A stretch of DNA of 64,000 bases, taken from positions 4,092,001 to 4,156,000 of the forward strand of contig NC_010170.1 in NCBI RefSeq assembly GCF_000067205.1, given 5' to 3'. This document shows, one piece after another, positions 35,935 through 44,877 of this stretch. The stretch is from Bordetella petrii. Lineage in GTDB: Bacteria; Pseudomonadota; Gammaproteobacteria; Burkholderiales; Burkholderiaceae_B. The first letter of the stretch is position 1. Each line of letters begins with the position of its first letter. The translations under genes were made by a program, and so were the position numbers. Under the pieces are notes generated by a model. It saw nothing but the letters and a program-made list of their open reading frames with translations. It did no database searches and was not told the origin of the DNA.

Positions 35935-36849
35935 TCAGGCCGCGCGGCTCGCAGTCACGTCCCAGGCTGCCTCGGCCAGGTCGGCCAGCCTGGCGCGCGA
36001 CCGGTACAGGCGCACCTCGAAAGAGATTTCCTCGCTGCGCCCGCCCAACGCCGCCAGCACACCGCGGCGGCAGTCTCCCGCCACCATGGACCACGGCAGC
36101 CACGCCACGCCCAGCCCCTTGAGCACCAGGCCATGCGCGGCATCCAGGGAGTCGATGCGCATGAAAGGCGCCAGCGCGTACGGCATGGCCTCCAGCCGGT
36201 CGCCGAGAATGCGCTCCATCGACAGCCCGCCGGCATACGTAAGCAGCGGTACGCCCGGACCGGTTTCGCGCAACGCATAACGCGGCCGGCCGCGCGTATC
36301 CGCCTGACTGACGGGCACCAGCTTGTCGATGCCCAGCGTCATGTAGCGGTAGCGTTCGGGACTGAGCTGCACCGACAGCGCCGGATGCTCGTAACAGCAC
36401 AGCAGGTCGATGCGGCCCTGCTCCATCCGCGCGACCAGCTCTTTCATCATGCCGGTGCTGAGCTCGACCTGCGCGCCGTCGGTCAGCACCTTCGGGCTGC
36501 GATGCCGCAAGCGGGCGATCCAGTCGGCTACCAGCGTGCGGGCCAGGCTGCGCCCCGTTGCGATGCGCAGCACGGGTTCGCCGGCCGCCCCCGCGCCCCG
36601 TATGCGGTGACGCACCTGCTCCATTCGCTCGACGACCTGGGTCGCCGCCTTGAGCAGGGCTTCGCCTTGCGGCGTCAGGATGACGGGCGCCCGCTGGCGC
36701 TGCACCAGCGGCGTGCCAGCCCAGGCTTCCAGCGCGCGGATACGCCGGCCGAACGCCGGATGGGTAACGTGGCGCAGTTCAGCCGCGCGCACGAAGCTGC
36801 CGGTCTGGGCCAGCGCGATCAGATCTTCCAGGAGTTTCAGGTCGGCCAT
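35935..36849 (-). CDS. LysR family transcriptional regulator
   Basis: A 304-residue regulator. N-terminal winged helix LLEDLIALAQTGSFVRAAELRHVTHPAFGRRIRALEAWAG, with RHVTHPAFGRRI replacing the more common QPALS pattern; the effector domain begins near GEPVLRIATGRSLA. The start at 36849 opens the conserved helix. It is on the same strand as the Bug-aspartoacylase unit it may control, and 86 bases downstream of the APC permease gene. Confidence 0.88.
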   Translation of the reverse strand: MADLKLLEDLIALAQTGSFVRAAELRHVTHPAFGRRIRALEAWAGTPLVQRQRAPVILTPQGEALLKAATQVVERMEQVRHRIRGAGAAGEPVLRIATGRSLARTLVADWIARLRHRSPKVLTDGAQVELSTGMMKELVARMEQGRIDLLCCYEHPALSVQLSPERYRYMTLGIDKLVPVSQADTRGRPRYALRETGPGVPLLTYAGGLSMERILGDRLEAMPYALAPFMRIDSLDAAHGLVLKGLGVAWLPWSMVAGDCRRGVLAALGGRSEEISFEVRLYRSRARLADLAEAAWDVTASRAA

Positions 36850-36935
36850 GGGTTTGGTCGCAAGCGAGTCGGGCAATGATAGGCGCAGATCGCGCCGCTG
36901 CCCAATGCTTTCTGCCGGGGGCGCCAATGCCCCGC

Positions 36936-38252
36936 TTACAAGGCCTGCCTTCCCGCCCGCCGGCTGGCCAGTCGCGCCCCGCCCATCAGCAGGCCCAGCG
37001 CCAGCCACGCGGCGCCGCCGGCCAGCCCTGCCGCGCCGCTGGAAACCAGCAGCACCAGCGCCATGACGAACGCCAGGGGCAGCAGGACCTTGGGCCACGG
37101 CATCTGGAACGCGGGCCGTGGGCTGCCCCCGCGGCGCAGCTTCAGCAGCACCAGCAACGGTGGAATGAAATGCAGCACATACAGGAAGCCGCCTATCGCG
37201 GTGGAAATATGCAGCGTGCCCACCAGCGCCACCAACGCCAGCATGGCTGCGCTGACCAGCACCGCGACCCAGGGCGCGCCGCTGGCGGGGCCGACCCTCG
37301 CCAGGGCCGCCGGCAGCAAGCCATCGCGCGCCATGGCGAAACTGATGCGCGAGGTCGCCACCAGCACGGCGTTCGCCGTGGCCGCCGTTGTCAGAACAGC
37401 CACCATCGCCACCACGCGGGCCCCCACGGGCCCCAGGAAAGCCTGCGCGGCATCGGCCAGCGGCGCGGCGGAAGCGCCGAGTTCGCGCCAGTCGAGCGTG
37501 CCCAGCGCGGCGCAGGCAACCAGCAAATACACCACCAGCACGATGCCAAGCGTCAGCAGAATGGCCAGTGGCAGGTTGCGTTCGGGCTTTTCGATTTCTT
37601 CTCCGGCCGCGGCAACCATGTCGAACCCGCCGAAGGCCAGGAAGGCGATCAGCGCGGCCGAGAGTATTCCGGCGAACCCGTTGGGCATCAGGGGGGTGAA
37701 GCGGTCCGCGTCCACCGACGGCATGCCCAGCACGGCGAAACCCAGCAGGCCCGCCAGCGCCAGCCCGATGACCAGCACCTGCAACTGCCCCGACAGCTTG
37801 ACGCCCGCCAGGTTGACCGCCGCGCAAACCAGCACCAGCCCGACGGCGCTCCAGGTGGCGGGCAGGCCGGTCAGCGACGCCAGATACCCGCCGAATCCCA
37901 GCGTGACATAGCCACTGACAAAAATATAGGCGCCCCAGAACACCCAGCCCATCAGAAAGCCCCATCCGCGCCCCAGCACTTCGCGCACGAACACATAGCC
38001 GCCGCCTGCCTCCGGGTATCGGCAGGCCAGCTCCGCATAAGGCAGCGCGATCAGCAGCGACGCGATGAATGCCAGGCCGAACGCCAGCAGCGCGGCTGGC
38101 CCGGCCAACGCCGCCGTGTGTCCGACCAATACGAAGATGCCTCCGCCTATCGTTCCGCCGACGCCCAGCGCGACGGCGCCGCGCAAACCCAAAGCCCGGC
38201 GCAACTGCGCCCGGGGCGGCCCGGCTTGCTTGCACGTTGCGGGTGTTGCCAT
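36936..38252 (-). CDS. APC family amino acid permease
   Basis: A 438-residue inner-membrane transporter with about 12 hydrophobic helices. VALGVGGTIGGGIFVLVG is the helix 1 substrate motif of the amino acid-polyamine-organocation superfamily; FAFGGFDMVAAAGEEIEKPERNLP-like sequence marks helix 6 and the following loop. Substrate unknown, likely an amino acid. The ATG at 38252 gives a short cytoplasmic N-terminus. The promoter has two direct repeats 22 bases apart next to an AraC gene. Confidence 0.88.
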   Translation of the reverse strand: MATPATCKQAGPPRAQLRRALGLRGAVALGVGGTIGGGIFVLVGHTAALAGPAALLAFGLAFIASLLIALPYAELACRYPEAGGGYVFVREVLGRGWGFLMGWVFWGAYIFVSGYVTLGFGGYLASLTGLPATWSAVGLVLVCAAVNLAGVKLSGQLQVLVIGLALAGLLGFAVLGMPSVDADRFTPLMPNGFAGILSAALIAFLAFGGFDMVAAAGEEIEKPERNLPLAILLTLGIVLVVYLLVACAALGTLDWRELGASAAPLADAAQAFLGPVGARVVAMVAVLTTAATANAVLVATSRISFAMARDGLLPAALARVGPASGAPWVAVLVSAAMLALVALVGTLHISTAIGGFLYVLHFIPPLLVLLKLRRGGSPRPAFQMPWPKVLLPLAFVMALVLLVSSGAAGLAGGAAWLALGLLMGGARLASRRAGRQAL

Positions 38253-38268
38253 GCCGACTTCCTGAACA

Positions 38269-38321
38269 GTTATAAGAGTCCGGGAAGTATCGGCAAAAGC
38301 TGGAACGGCGTATTGGCAAAA
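38269..38321 (-). promoter_or_regulatory. APC permease promoter with tandem AraC-type sites
   Basis: On the minus strand TTGCCG (plus 38291-38296), 16 bases, TATAAC (plus 38269-38274). TTTTGCCGATAC (plus 38288-38299) overlaps the -35 box and TTTTGCCAATAC (plus 38310-38321) lies exactly 22 bases upstream, differing at one base. Two direct repeats about two helical turns apart, the nearer one on the -35, is the classic layout of an AraC-family activator site. Confidence 0.65.
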
Positions 38322-38413
38322 ATTGCGGAGCGTGCTGCCGGGCGCCGCCGCCAGGCCGTTATCTGGCTGTGAACCGGCTGGGATCCGGCCGTGACCCGAC
38401 CGCTGGCAGATCG

Positions 38414-39253
38414 CTAATGAACCGCCCCGCCGGCGGCCGCCCTGGCAAACTGCAGCGGCGTGATTCCGTAGCACCGCTTGAAGTGCCTGGTCAGCGCGCT
38501 TTGGTCGTAGAAGCCCGTGGCCGCGGCGACCTGCGCAATGGGCATCCCCCGCCGCAGGAAATGGCAGGCGCGCCCCAGGCGAACCTGGGTCAGGTACGAG
38601 TGCGGAGTCAGGCCCAGGCAGCGCTTGAACAGGCCAATGAGCTGGAACGGCGTCAGCCCCGCGGCCCGGCTGAGGTCTTCCAGGCGCAGATCCAGGGCGT
38701 ACTGGGCCTGGATCATGTCGGTCGCCAGGCGCAGCAGCGCCTGGTCGCGCGGCGGCGGATCGATGCGCCCGCCACCGCTGCCATGCCGCTGGTACAGCCG
38801 TCCAAATGTCGAAAACAGCAGCTCGCGCTCGCGAAACAGGTCGCGGCCATCTTCAAGCGCGCGGTGCAGCGACAGGAAACTGGCGATGAGGTCGCCGTCG
38901 CTGAACATGTTGCGAGTGAAATAAGGAACGTCTTCGATTCCCAACCCAGCCGCCACGGCATCGATGGCCGACTGCGTCAGATAAAACGACCGGTACAACC
39001 AGCGTTCACTCGACCCCATCCAGCCCGCATGCGCCTCTACCGGGTTGAAGACGAACAGCGTCGACGCGCGCGCCTCTTCGACCACGCCGCGGCTCTTGAT
39101 GACCGACCCGCCGGTTTCCGTCACGGCGATCACGAACCCGTCATGCGTATGCGGCGGATATTCCTGGGTGGAAAAATCCGCGTGCATCAGGCTGAGCCCG
39201 GGCGTGTGGCGATCCCACCAATAGCGCGACAGGTTCTTGGGGTCGCGAGGCAC
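38414..39253 (-). CDS. AraC family transcriptional regulator
   Basis: A 279-residue regulator with an N-terminal cupin effector domain (YPPHTHDGFVIAVTETGGS) and a C-terminal double helix-turn-helix (LRLEDLSRAAGLTPFQLIGLFKRCLGLTPHSYLTQVRLGRA, then IAQVAAATGFYDQSALTRHFKRCYGITPLQF). It is 162 bases upstream of the APC permease on the same strand; the tandem repeats in that permease's promoter are its probable target, making the permease substrate a candidate effector. Confidence 0.9.
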   Translation of the reverse strand: MPRDPKNLSRYWWDRHTPGLSLMHADFSTQEYPPHTHDGFVIAVTETGGSVIKSRGVVEEARASTLFVFNPVEAHAGWMGSSERWLYRSFYLTQSAIDAVAAGLGIEDVPYFTRNMFSDGDLIASFLSLHRALEDGRDLFRERELLFSTFGRLYQRHGSGGGRIDPPPRDQALLRLATDMIQAQYALDLRLEDLSRAAGLTPFQLIGLFKRCLGLTPHSYLTQVRLGRACHFLRRGMPIAQVAAATGFYDQSALTRHFKRCYGITPLQFARAAAGGAVH

Positions 39254-39450
39254 GGTGAACGCTCAGAACGAACGGACGCCGCAGGGGCGTCTGGGTGACG
39301 ATAGCAACCATTTTAGCGAACCGCCCGACCGCTTGCGCGAGTTCGCGAGCCGGCTTCCACCCTGCGCCAAGCGCGTAATATTGCAGGCAGTTCCAATCCC
39401 GCCCGCCGGCGCTCCTGCGCCGGGCGTCGAGGCGGCACGCCTGCCTGCCG

Positions 39451-40602
39451 ATGTCCAGAATCTCATTTGTCCTGCGTCTGGTCGCGATTGTCGCCGCCGC
39501 CCATGTCTATGTCGGCCTGCGCCTGATTCCCGATCTATCTCTCTCCGACGGTCAGCAATGGGCGGCCGTGGCGGCACTGACGCTGTCGTGCATTCTGATG
39601 CCGGTGTCCCTGGTGATCCGCCCTTTCGCGGCGCGCCCTTGGGCCGACCGGGTGGCCGCCATCGGGCTGGTGCTGATGGGCCTGTTCTCGTTCTTGTTCG
39701 TGCTCACCCTGCTGCGCGACGTGATGCTCGCGGCGGTGCTCACGGCCGGCACCCTGGCCTCGGCCGCGCTGCCGGCGGCCGCGCTCAAGACCGGCAGCGC
39801 CCTGGCGGTGCTGGCGCTGGCCCTGGCCGCCACGCTGGCCGGCGCCGTCAATGCCCGGCGTCTGGCGCGGGTGAAGCGCGTCGACGTGCCCATTGCCGGC
39901 CTGCCCAATGCGCTGCAGGGGTTCACCATTGCCCAGATCAGTGATATTCACGTCGGCCCCACCATCAAGCAGGGCTATGTGGAGCATATCGTGCAGGCGG
40001 TCAACGCCCTGCAGCCGGATATGGTGGCCATTACCGGCGACCTGGTCGACGGCCCGGTGGAGCAGCTCGCGCCGCACACCCGGCCGCTAGGCAGCCTGGC
40101 AGCGCGCCACGGCGCGTACCTGGTGACGGGCAACCACGAATACTATTCCGGCGCGGACCACTGGGTAGCAGAGTTTCGCCGCCTCGGCCTGCGAGTCTTG
40201 ATGAACGAACACGTTGTGCTCGATCACGGCGATGCGCAACTGGTCGTGGCCGGAGTCACCGACTACAGCGCAGGCGCGTTCAACCCGGCACAGGCCAGCA
40301 ACCCGGCGGCTGCCGTGGCCGGGGCCCCCGCCAGCGCCATCAGCCTGCTGCTGGCGCACCAGCCCCGCAGCGCCGCCGCGGCCGCGCCAGCCGGCTATCG
40401 GTTGCAGTTGTCGGGCCACACGCATGGCGGCCAGTTCCTGCCCTGGAACTTGTTCGTGCGCTTCCAGCAACCGTTTACCGCCGGCCTGCACCGTTACCAG
40501 GATATGTGGGTGTACACCAGCCGCGGCACCGGCTATTGGGGTCCGCCGTTGCGGCTGGGCGCACCCTCGGAAATTACCTTGCTGCGGCTGGTGGCGGGCT
40601 GA
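39451..40602 (+). CDS. Metallophosphoesterase with N-terminal membrane helices (YkuE/YaeI-like)
   Basis: A 383-residue protein. About four hydrophobic segments (residues 1-130) precede a calcineurin-like phosphoesterase domain with the full metal motifs: ISDIHVGPTI, GDLVDG, GNHEYY and GHTHGGQFLPWN. The catalytic domain probably faces the periplasm or the membrane surface. Related proteins act on phospholipids or UDP-sugars, but the substrate here is unknown. It stands alone between a divergent AraC gene and a convergent aldolase gene. Confidence 0.88.
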   Translation: MSRISFVLRLVAIVAAAHVYVGLRLIPDLSLSDGQQWAAVAALTLSCILMPVSLVIRPFAARPWADRVAAIGLVLMGLFSFLFVLTLLRDVMLAAVLTAGTLASAALPAAALKTGSALAVLALALAATLAGAVNARRLARVKRVDVPIAGLPNALQGFTIAQISDIHVGPTIKQGYVEHIVQAVNALQPDMVAITGDLVDGPVEQLAPHTRPLGSLAARHGAYLVTGNHEYYSGADHWVAEFRRLGLRVLMNEHVVLDHGDAQLVVAGVTDYSAGAFNPAQASNPAAAVAGAPASAISLLLAHQPRSAAAAAPAGYRLQLSGHTHGGQFLPWNLFVRFQQPFTAGLHRYQDMWVYTSRGTGYWGPPLRLGAPSEITLLRLVAG

Positions 40603-40611
40603 CGCCCGCGC

Positions 40612-41325
40612 TTATTCAAAGGCCTTCTTTTTCCACAGCTCCCAGGGCCGGTTCATCACGCCTGCCATCATCTCGTCGGCCAGCGCGGCCTCCTCCTGGC
40701 TGAGATACGTGACTTCGCCGTTCAGGCCGATGGCCTTCTGCTGCAATGCCGCGTTCATCTCGGTATAGATGGCGCGGTACACCGCCACGGGGATACCGCC
40801 GCCCACCGCCACGAAACCATGCCCGCGCATCAGCGAAACCTGCCGGTCGCCCAGCGCCTGCGCCAGCGCCTTGCCGTGGTCGCGGTTGCGCACCAGCATA
40901 TCGGTATGGCCGAAACAGCAGCGAATGTCGAACACCGGCGCGCCGCCGCCCAGGAAGCCGGCCATGTGGTAAATGGGCTGCAGCCGCACCGACGAACCGG
41001 CAAAGGGAATCACCGATGGCGAATGGCTGTGCACCACGGCGTGCACGTCGGGCCGCGCGCGATAGATCTCGCCATGGATATAGCGCTCCAGGTAGGGCTT
41101 GCGGTCATCCTGGCTGGCTACCTCGGAGTCCATGCCGAATTCCATGATGTCGTCGGCGGTGACCAGCTCGGGCGCGAGCGAACGCGACAGCAGGAAGCGC
41201 TGCGCGTCATGCGGATGCCGCACACTGACGTGGCCGAAACCGTCCAGCACGCCGAAGCGCGCCAGCACGCGGTTGGCGACCACCAGGTCATCGATGCAGG
41301 CTTTAAGGTCCGGGGCAATGCTCAT
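40612..41325 (-). CDS. Class II aldolase/adducin family protein
   Basis: A 237-residue zinc-dependent lyase. FGHVSVRHPHDAQRFLLSRSLAPELVTADDI is the family opening; zinc His residues are in VHSHSPSVIPF and RGHGFVAVG. Members cleave sugar phosphates or decarboxylate keto acids. The ATG at 41325 is 38 bases downstream of a Bug receptor gene, so the two form one unit, perhaps for a hydroxy- or keto-acid. Confidence 0.88.
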   Translation of the reverse strand: MSIAPDLKACIDDLVVANRVLARFGVLDGFGHVSVRHPHDAQRFLLSRSLAPELVTADDIMEFGMDSEVASQDDRKPYLERYIHGEIYRARPDVHAVVHSHSPSVIPFAGSSVRLQPIYHMAGFLGGGAPVFDIRCCFGHTDMLVRNRDHGKALAQALGDRQVSLMRGHGFVAVGGGIPVAVYRAIYTEMNAALQQKAIGLNGEVTYLSQEEAALADEMMAGVMNRPWELWKKKAFE

Positions 41326-41363
41326 GAAGTTTCCTTGGAACGAAGTCTGAAGACAGGGCGGCG

Positions 41364-42353
41364 TTATTGCAGCGTGATGCCCGCCTGCTTGGCCAGCTTG
41401 CCGTACATGTCCAGGTCTTTGTCGATCTGGCTGGCCATGGCCGCGGCGCCGGTTTTCTCGATTTCGTAGTAGCGGTCGCGGAAGGCTTTCTGCACGGCGG
41501 GGTCCGCCATGGTGGCCGTGACAGCCGCCTCGAACTTGGCCTTCACATCGGCGGGCAGCCCCTGCGGCCCGAACACGCCGAACCAAACTGAAATGTCCAG
41601 CGAGCCGAACGGCTTGGTCTCGGCAATGGCCGGCAAGTCGGGCATGAACGACACCCGCTTGGCCGAGGCCACGCCCAGCATGCGCAGCTTGCCGGTCTCG
41701 GCATGCGGCGCCAGGTTGGGAATGGTGCTGAACAGGATGGGCACCTGATTGCCCAGCCCGTCATTGACGGCCGGCGCGCAGCCCTTGTAAGGCACGTGGA
41801 CCATGTCGAGTCCGGCCGCCTGCTTGACGAACTCGCCCGTGAAATGCTGCGGCGTGCCATTGCCGCAAGAAGAATAGCTGAGCTTGCCGTTGTTCTGCTT
41901 AACGTAGTCGATCAGCTGGGGCACGGTCTTGGCCGGCAGTGACGCATTGACACCCAGCGCCACCGGGGCGATGACCAGCAGCGACACGGGCGCCAATTCC
42001 TTGCGCACATCGGGCGTGCCCTGCATGGCCAGGCTGGCGTTGATGGTGAGCGTGCTGTTGGTCAGCAGGAAGGTATATCCGTCGGCCGGCGCGCGGGCGA
42101 CCTGGCCGGCGCCGATATTGCCCGAAGCGCCCGGCTTGTTGTCCACAATGACCGACTGGCCGCCCAGCTGCGACGGCAGCTTGGTGGCCAGCAGCCGGGC
42201 AATGACGTCGGCGCCGCCGCCCGCGGCAAACGGCACCACCAGGGTAATCGGACGGTCGGGATAAGTGTCGGCCGCCTGGGCGGCGGCCGACCCCAACACA
42301 AGGCTCAGCAACAGGGCGTGCGTCGTCCGCCGCACTCGCGAGGCAGAAGGCAT
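41364..42353 (-). CDS. Bug family TTT substrate-binding protein
   Basis: A 329-residue periplasmic receptor. Signal peptide about 1-28 (ending GSAAAQA), then YPDRPITLVVPFAAGGGADVIARLLATKL and HVPYKGCAPAVNDGLGNQVP. Two cysteines, in YSSCGNGTPQH and KGCAP, lie close in the usual ligand-pocket region and could form a disulfide, unlike the other Bug proteins here. It precedes a class II aldolase gene. Its upstream region contains nested inverted repeats at 42367-42452. Confidence 0.92.
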   Translation of the reverse strand: MPSASRVRRTTHALLLSLVLGSAAAQAADTYPDRPITLVVPFAAGGGADVIARLLATKLPSQLGGQSVIVDNKPGASGNIGAGQVARAPADGYTFLLTNSTLTINASLAMQGTPDVRKELAPVSLLVIAPVALGVNASLPAKTVPQLIDYVKQNNGKLSYSSCGNGTPQHFTGEFVKQAAGLDMVHVPYKGCAPAVNDGLGNQVPILFSTIPNLAPHAETGKLRMLGVASAKRVSFMPDLPAIAETKPFGSLDISVWFGVFGPQGLPADVKAKFEAAVTATMADPAVQKAFRDRYYEIEKTGAAAMASQIDKDLDMYGKLAKQAGITLQ

Positions 42354-42366
42354 GGCGATTGTCTCC

Positions 42367-42452
42367 GGTTAATAATTAGTTATTTGAGTGCTGGCCATTA
42401 TCTGGTCGCAGCCATACCGACTCAAATGAAATAATCTTATTAACCATATGGT
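42367..42452. promoter_or_regulatory. Nested inverted repeats upstream of the Bug-aldolase unit
   Basis: Outer arms GGTTAATAA (42367-42375) and TTATTAACC (42437-42445), inner arms ATTTGAGT (42382-42389) and ACTCAAAT (42420-42427), all perfect, with a 10-bp palindrome ACCATATGGT at 42443-42452 overlapping the outer right arm. The region is AT-rich compared with its surroundings. It starts 14 bases before the Bug start codon and probably holds the promoter and regulator sites. Confidence 0.5.
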
Positions 42453-42491
42453 CCGGTGTATGGATCGCCGGACCCGCCCGCCACTAGCGCA

Positions 42492-43112
42492 TCAGCCCTG
42501 TCCGGGCCGGAACATCTCGAAGCGCTTCCCTTCGCTCATGTAATCCGCCCGATAGCCGGCACGCAGCGCCGGGTTCGCCAGGAACGTATCGAACAGGCCA
42601 TCTCGCAGGTACTTGCGGCGGATGTGCACCCCCACTACCTGCCCGAACACGACCCAATGGCCGGCGCTGTCCCCGTTCAGGTCTTTCAGGGGAACGATGT
42701 CGAGCAACTTGCATTCCAGCACGGCGGGCGACGCCGCCACATGGGGCACGCTGATCGCGCGCCCGGCGGCGGACTCGATTCCCGCCAGTTGGAACTCGTT
42801 GATATCGGGGCCGACGGCCTCGGAAGTGGCATTCATGGCCTCGGCCAGTTCGCGGCTGACGAAGTTCCAGGCAAACTCGCGGGTCGCCTCGATATTGCGC
42901 ACGCTGTCTTTGTAGCCCGCGCTGGAAAACGAAATGATGTCCGGCCGCGAGCACACGGCAGAGCAGAAGCTGTAGGGCGCCAGATTGGGCAGCCCCGCCG
43001 CATTGACGGTGGAAATCCAGCCGACGATGCGCGGCGCCACAATGGCCTTGAAAGGATCGTGGGCCAGGCCGTGGCCGGCATCGGGGCGATAAAAATGAAC
43101 GTCGTCTTCCAT
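42492..43112 (-). CDS. Flavin reductase family protein (FMN-binding split barrel)
   Basis: A 206-residue protein with FKAIVAPRIVGWISTVNAAGLPNLAPYSFCSAVCSRPDII and KDSVRNIEATREFAWNFVSRELAEAMN, the flavin reductase-like core. It differs clearly from the member at 21022. A TATAAT-like box on the minus strand (plus 43211-43216) lies about 100 bases upstream without a clear -35, which fits activation by the adjacent LysR regulator. The substrate or partner is unknown. Confidence 0.85.
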   Translation of the reverse strand: MEDDVHFYRPDAGHGLAHDPFKAIVAPRIVGWISTVNAAGLPNLAPYSFCSAVCSRPDIISFSSAGYKDSVRNIEATREFAWNFVSRELAEAMNATSEAVGPDINEFQLAGIESAAGRAISVPHVAASPAVLECKLLDIVPLKDLNGDSAGHWVVFGQVVGVHIRRKYLRDGLFDTFLANPALRAGYRADYMSEGKRFEMFRPGQG

Positions 43113-43269
43113 AAGGGGCCTGGTCTGGTGCTTTGGGTCCGCCCCAAGGGCGGCGGTTGGGGAATGGCCGTGCGCGAGCATCCTTTGCTGGGCCAGTTAC
43201 CTGCCGGCCAATTATATATAGGGGCGCCCGGCCCCCGCGGCATCTGCACCGGCGCCCGATGCGTCACAC

Positions 43270-44280
43270 TCAGCATTCACCAACGCCGGGCCTCTGCACG
43301 GCGTTCAAGTCCAGCGCCCGGATCTGCGCCGTCATGTAATCGACAAAAACCCGGACACGTGCCGGCAGATGTTCCCGGCTCAGGTAACAAATATAGTGAC
43401 CCCGATCTTTCGCCGCATACTGGGTCAACGCCGTTACCAATTCGCCGCGCCGCAAGCAATCCCGCACTTGATGCGCCGACACCTGCGCAATGCCCCGGCC
43501 GTCCAGAACCGCCTGCCTGACCAGATAAGCATCGTTGAACGTAAGTTTGGAAGACGGCAGAAACGTACGCACCTGCCCTTGCACCATGAATTCCCACTCA
43601 AGAACGCGCCCGGACGAGCATGTCATGTTGATGCAATCGTGCTGCCCGAGTTCGTCCAGCGTCGCGGGCAGTCCGCGCGCATCGGCATAGGCCGGCGACG
43701 CGCAAACCACCATCTGCATCGGCACCAGTTGCTTGGCCACTACGCATGAATCTTTCAAGCGCCCGTCCTGAAACGCCACATCGATCCGGTCACCCGCAAA
43801 ATCGACCGGCCTGTCGTTCAGAAGCAGCTCTACCGAAATATCAGGATAGGCTTCCGAGAATTGCAGTAATAGCGGCGCCACGACGTTGCGCCCGAATCCG
43901 ATGCCGGATGACACCCGCAACAGGCCGCGAGGCGGCCCGCTGCGAAGCTCCAGCATGTCGTTGACAGCGCCTGCGATATGGCTGACGCCAATGTGGCAAT
44001 GCTTGAAAAACCGCTCACCCTCGCGCGTGAGGCTGGTGGCGCGCGTGGTTCGCAAAAACAGGCGTGTCTTCAGGTGTTGCTCGAGCCGCTGCACACTGCG
44101 CGAAACGCTTGATCGCCCGATGCCAAGTCGCTCGCCTGCCTTGGAGAAGCTTCCTTCTGTCGCAACGGCCATGAACGCGATGATGCCCGCATAACTGGTT
44201 GCCAGGCAGTTCGACAGCGAAGCGGCGCGATCTGGCAGGCCGGCACTGAATGCGGGTTGCGATAGATCCGATTGACTCAT
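43270..44280 (-). CDS. LysR family transcriptional regulator
   Basis: A 336-residue regulator with an N-terminal extension of about 30 residues before the winged helix (IIAFMAVATEGSFSKAGERLGIGRSSVSRSVQRLEQHLKTRLFLRTTR), and an effector domain beginning near GLLRVSSGIGFGRNVVAPLL. It is on the same strand and upstream of the flavin reductase and Bug-aldolase units, making it their likely regulator. The ATG at 44280 gives the extension; an internal start nearer the helix is possible. Confidence 0.88.
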   Translation of the reverse strand: MSQSDLSQPAFSAGLPDRAASLSNCLATSYAGIIAFMAVATEGSFSKAGERLGIGRSSVSRSVQRLEQHLKTRLFLRTTRATSLTREGERFFKHCHIGVSHIAGAVNDMLELRSGPPRGLLRVSSGIGFGRNVVAPLLLQFSEAYPDISVELLLNDRPVDFAGDRIDVAFQDGRLKDSCVVAKQLVPMQMVVCASPAYADARGLPATLDELGQHDCINMTCSSGRVLEWEFMVQGQVRTFLPSSKLTFNDAYLVRQAVLDGRGIAQVSAHQVRDCLRRGELVTALTQYAAKDRGHYICYLSREHLPARVRVFVDYMTAQIRALDLNAVQRPGVGEC

Positions 44281-44433
44281 TGATGGCTCCGAGGCTGCTG
44301 TGCGTAGAACCGTGGAGATCTCTGCGGCTGCCGCCTGCGATCTCTCTGCTGCCGTGTATCAATGGTACGCGAGTGGGGCCAGACAACCATTGTCTGCCGG
44401 TCTGGTGAGCCGTCATACAAACGGGCGGCCGGC

Positions 44434-44449
44434 TAATACAAAGGTATGA
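44434..44449 (+). promoter_or_regulatory. 16-bp dyad, copy 1 (TAATAC-N4-GTATGA)
   Basis: TAATAC, AAAG, GTATGA. Same dyad as at 44987-45002 and 48366-48381. It lies between the lone receiver gene and the LysR gene; a half-site TCATAC precedes it at 44413-44418. Proposed binding box of the FixJ-like regulator at 46319 (inference). Confidence 0.5.
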
Positions 44450-44505
44450 GCCGCGCATCCGCGCCATACGGCCAGACCGGAATAAGCGCGAACACCGGCG
44501 CGCGT

Positions 44506-44877
44506 TTACGGCGCTCCCATGGCAATGTCCAGCCAGTATGCGATGGCGTCGGCCTCGACAGGTTTTTCGAGCACCGCCAACGCGCCGCTCGCCATGGCCT
44601 GGGCGGTCAGGTCCGCGGCCGGATACGCGGTAATGAATATGGTGGGCGGGGCGTAGCCAAGCATCCGCATGCGTTTGTGCATTTCCAGCCCCGACATGCC
44701 CGGCATCATGATGTCGGATATCAGGCACGACGTCTCGGCAAGCTTGCCGGACTGCAAGAAGTCTTCGGCCGAGGCGAACACCAGAGTGCGCCTGCGAAAT
44801 GAGCGCACGAGGCTATCCGTGGCGTGGCGAATGGATTCGTCGTCGTCGACGATCGCAACTATCTGTTCTGGGTACAA
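44506..44877 (-). CDS. Single-domain response regulator (receiver only)
   Basis: A 123-residue CheY-like receiver with no output domain. Acidic pocket VAIVDDDES (Asp11-13), phosphorylation site Asp55 in CLISDIMMPGMSG, then FITAYPA and the conserved Lys in VLEKPVEA. It resembles the receivers of FixJ-type and hybrid systems. Its neighbours are an MBL hydrolase, a FixJ-like regulator and a giant sensor kinase, so it may take phosphate from that kinase, acting as a sink or modulator. A 16-bp dyad lies 110 bases upstream. Confidence 0.87.
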   Translation of the reverse strand: MYPEQIVAIVDDDESIRHATDSLVRSFRRRTLVFASAEDFLQSGKLAETSCLISDIMMPGMSGLEMHKRMRMLGYAPPTIFITAYPAADLTAQAMASGALAVLEKPVEADAIAYWLDIAMGAP

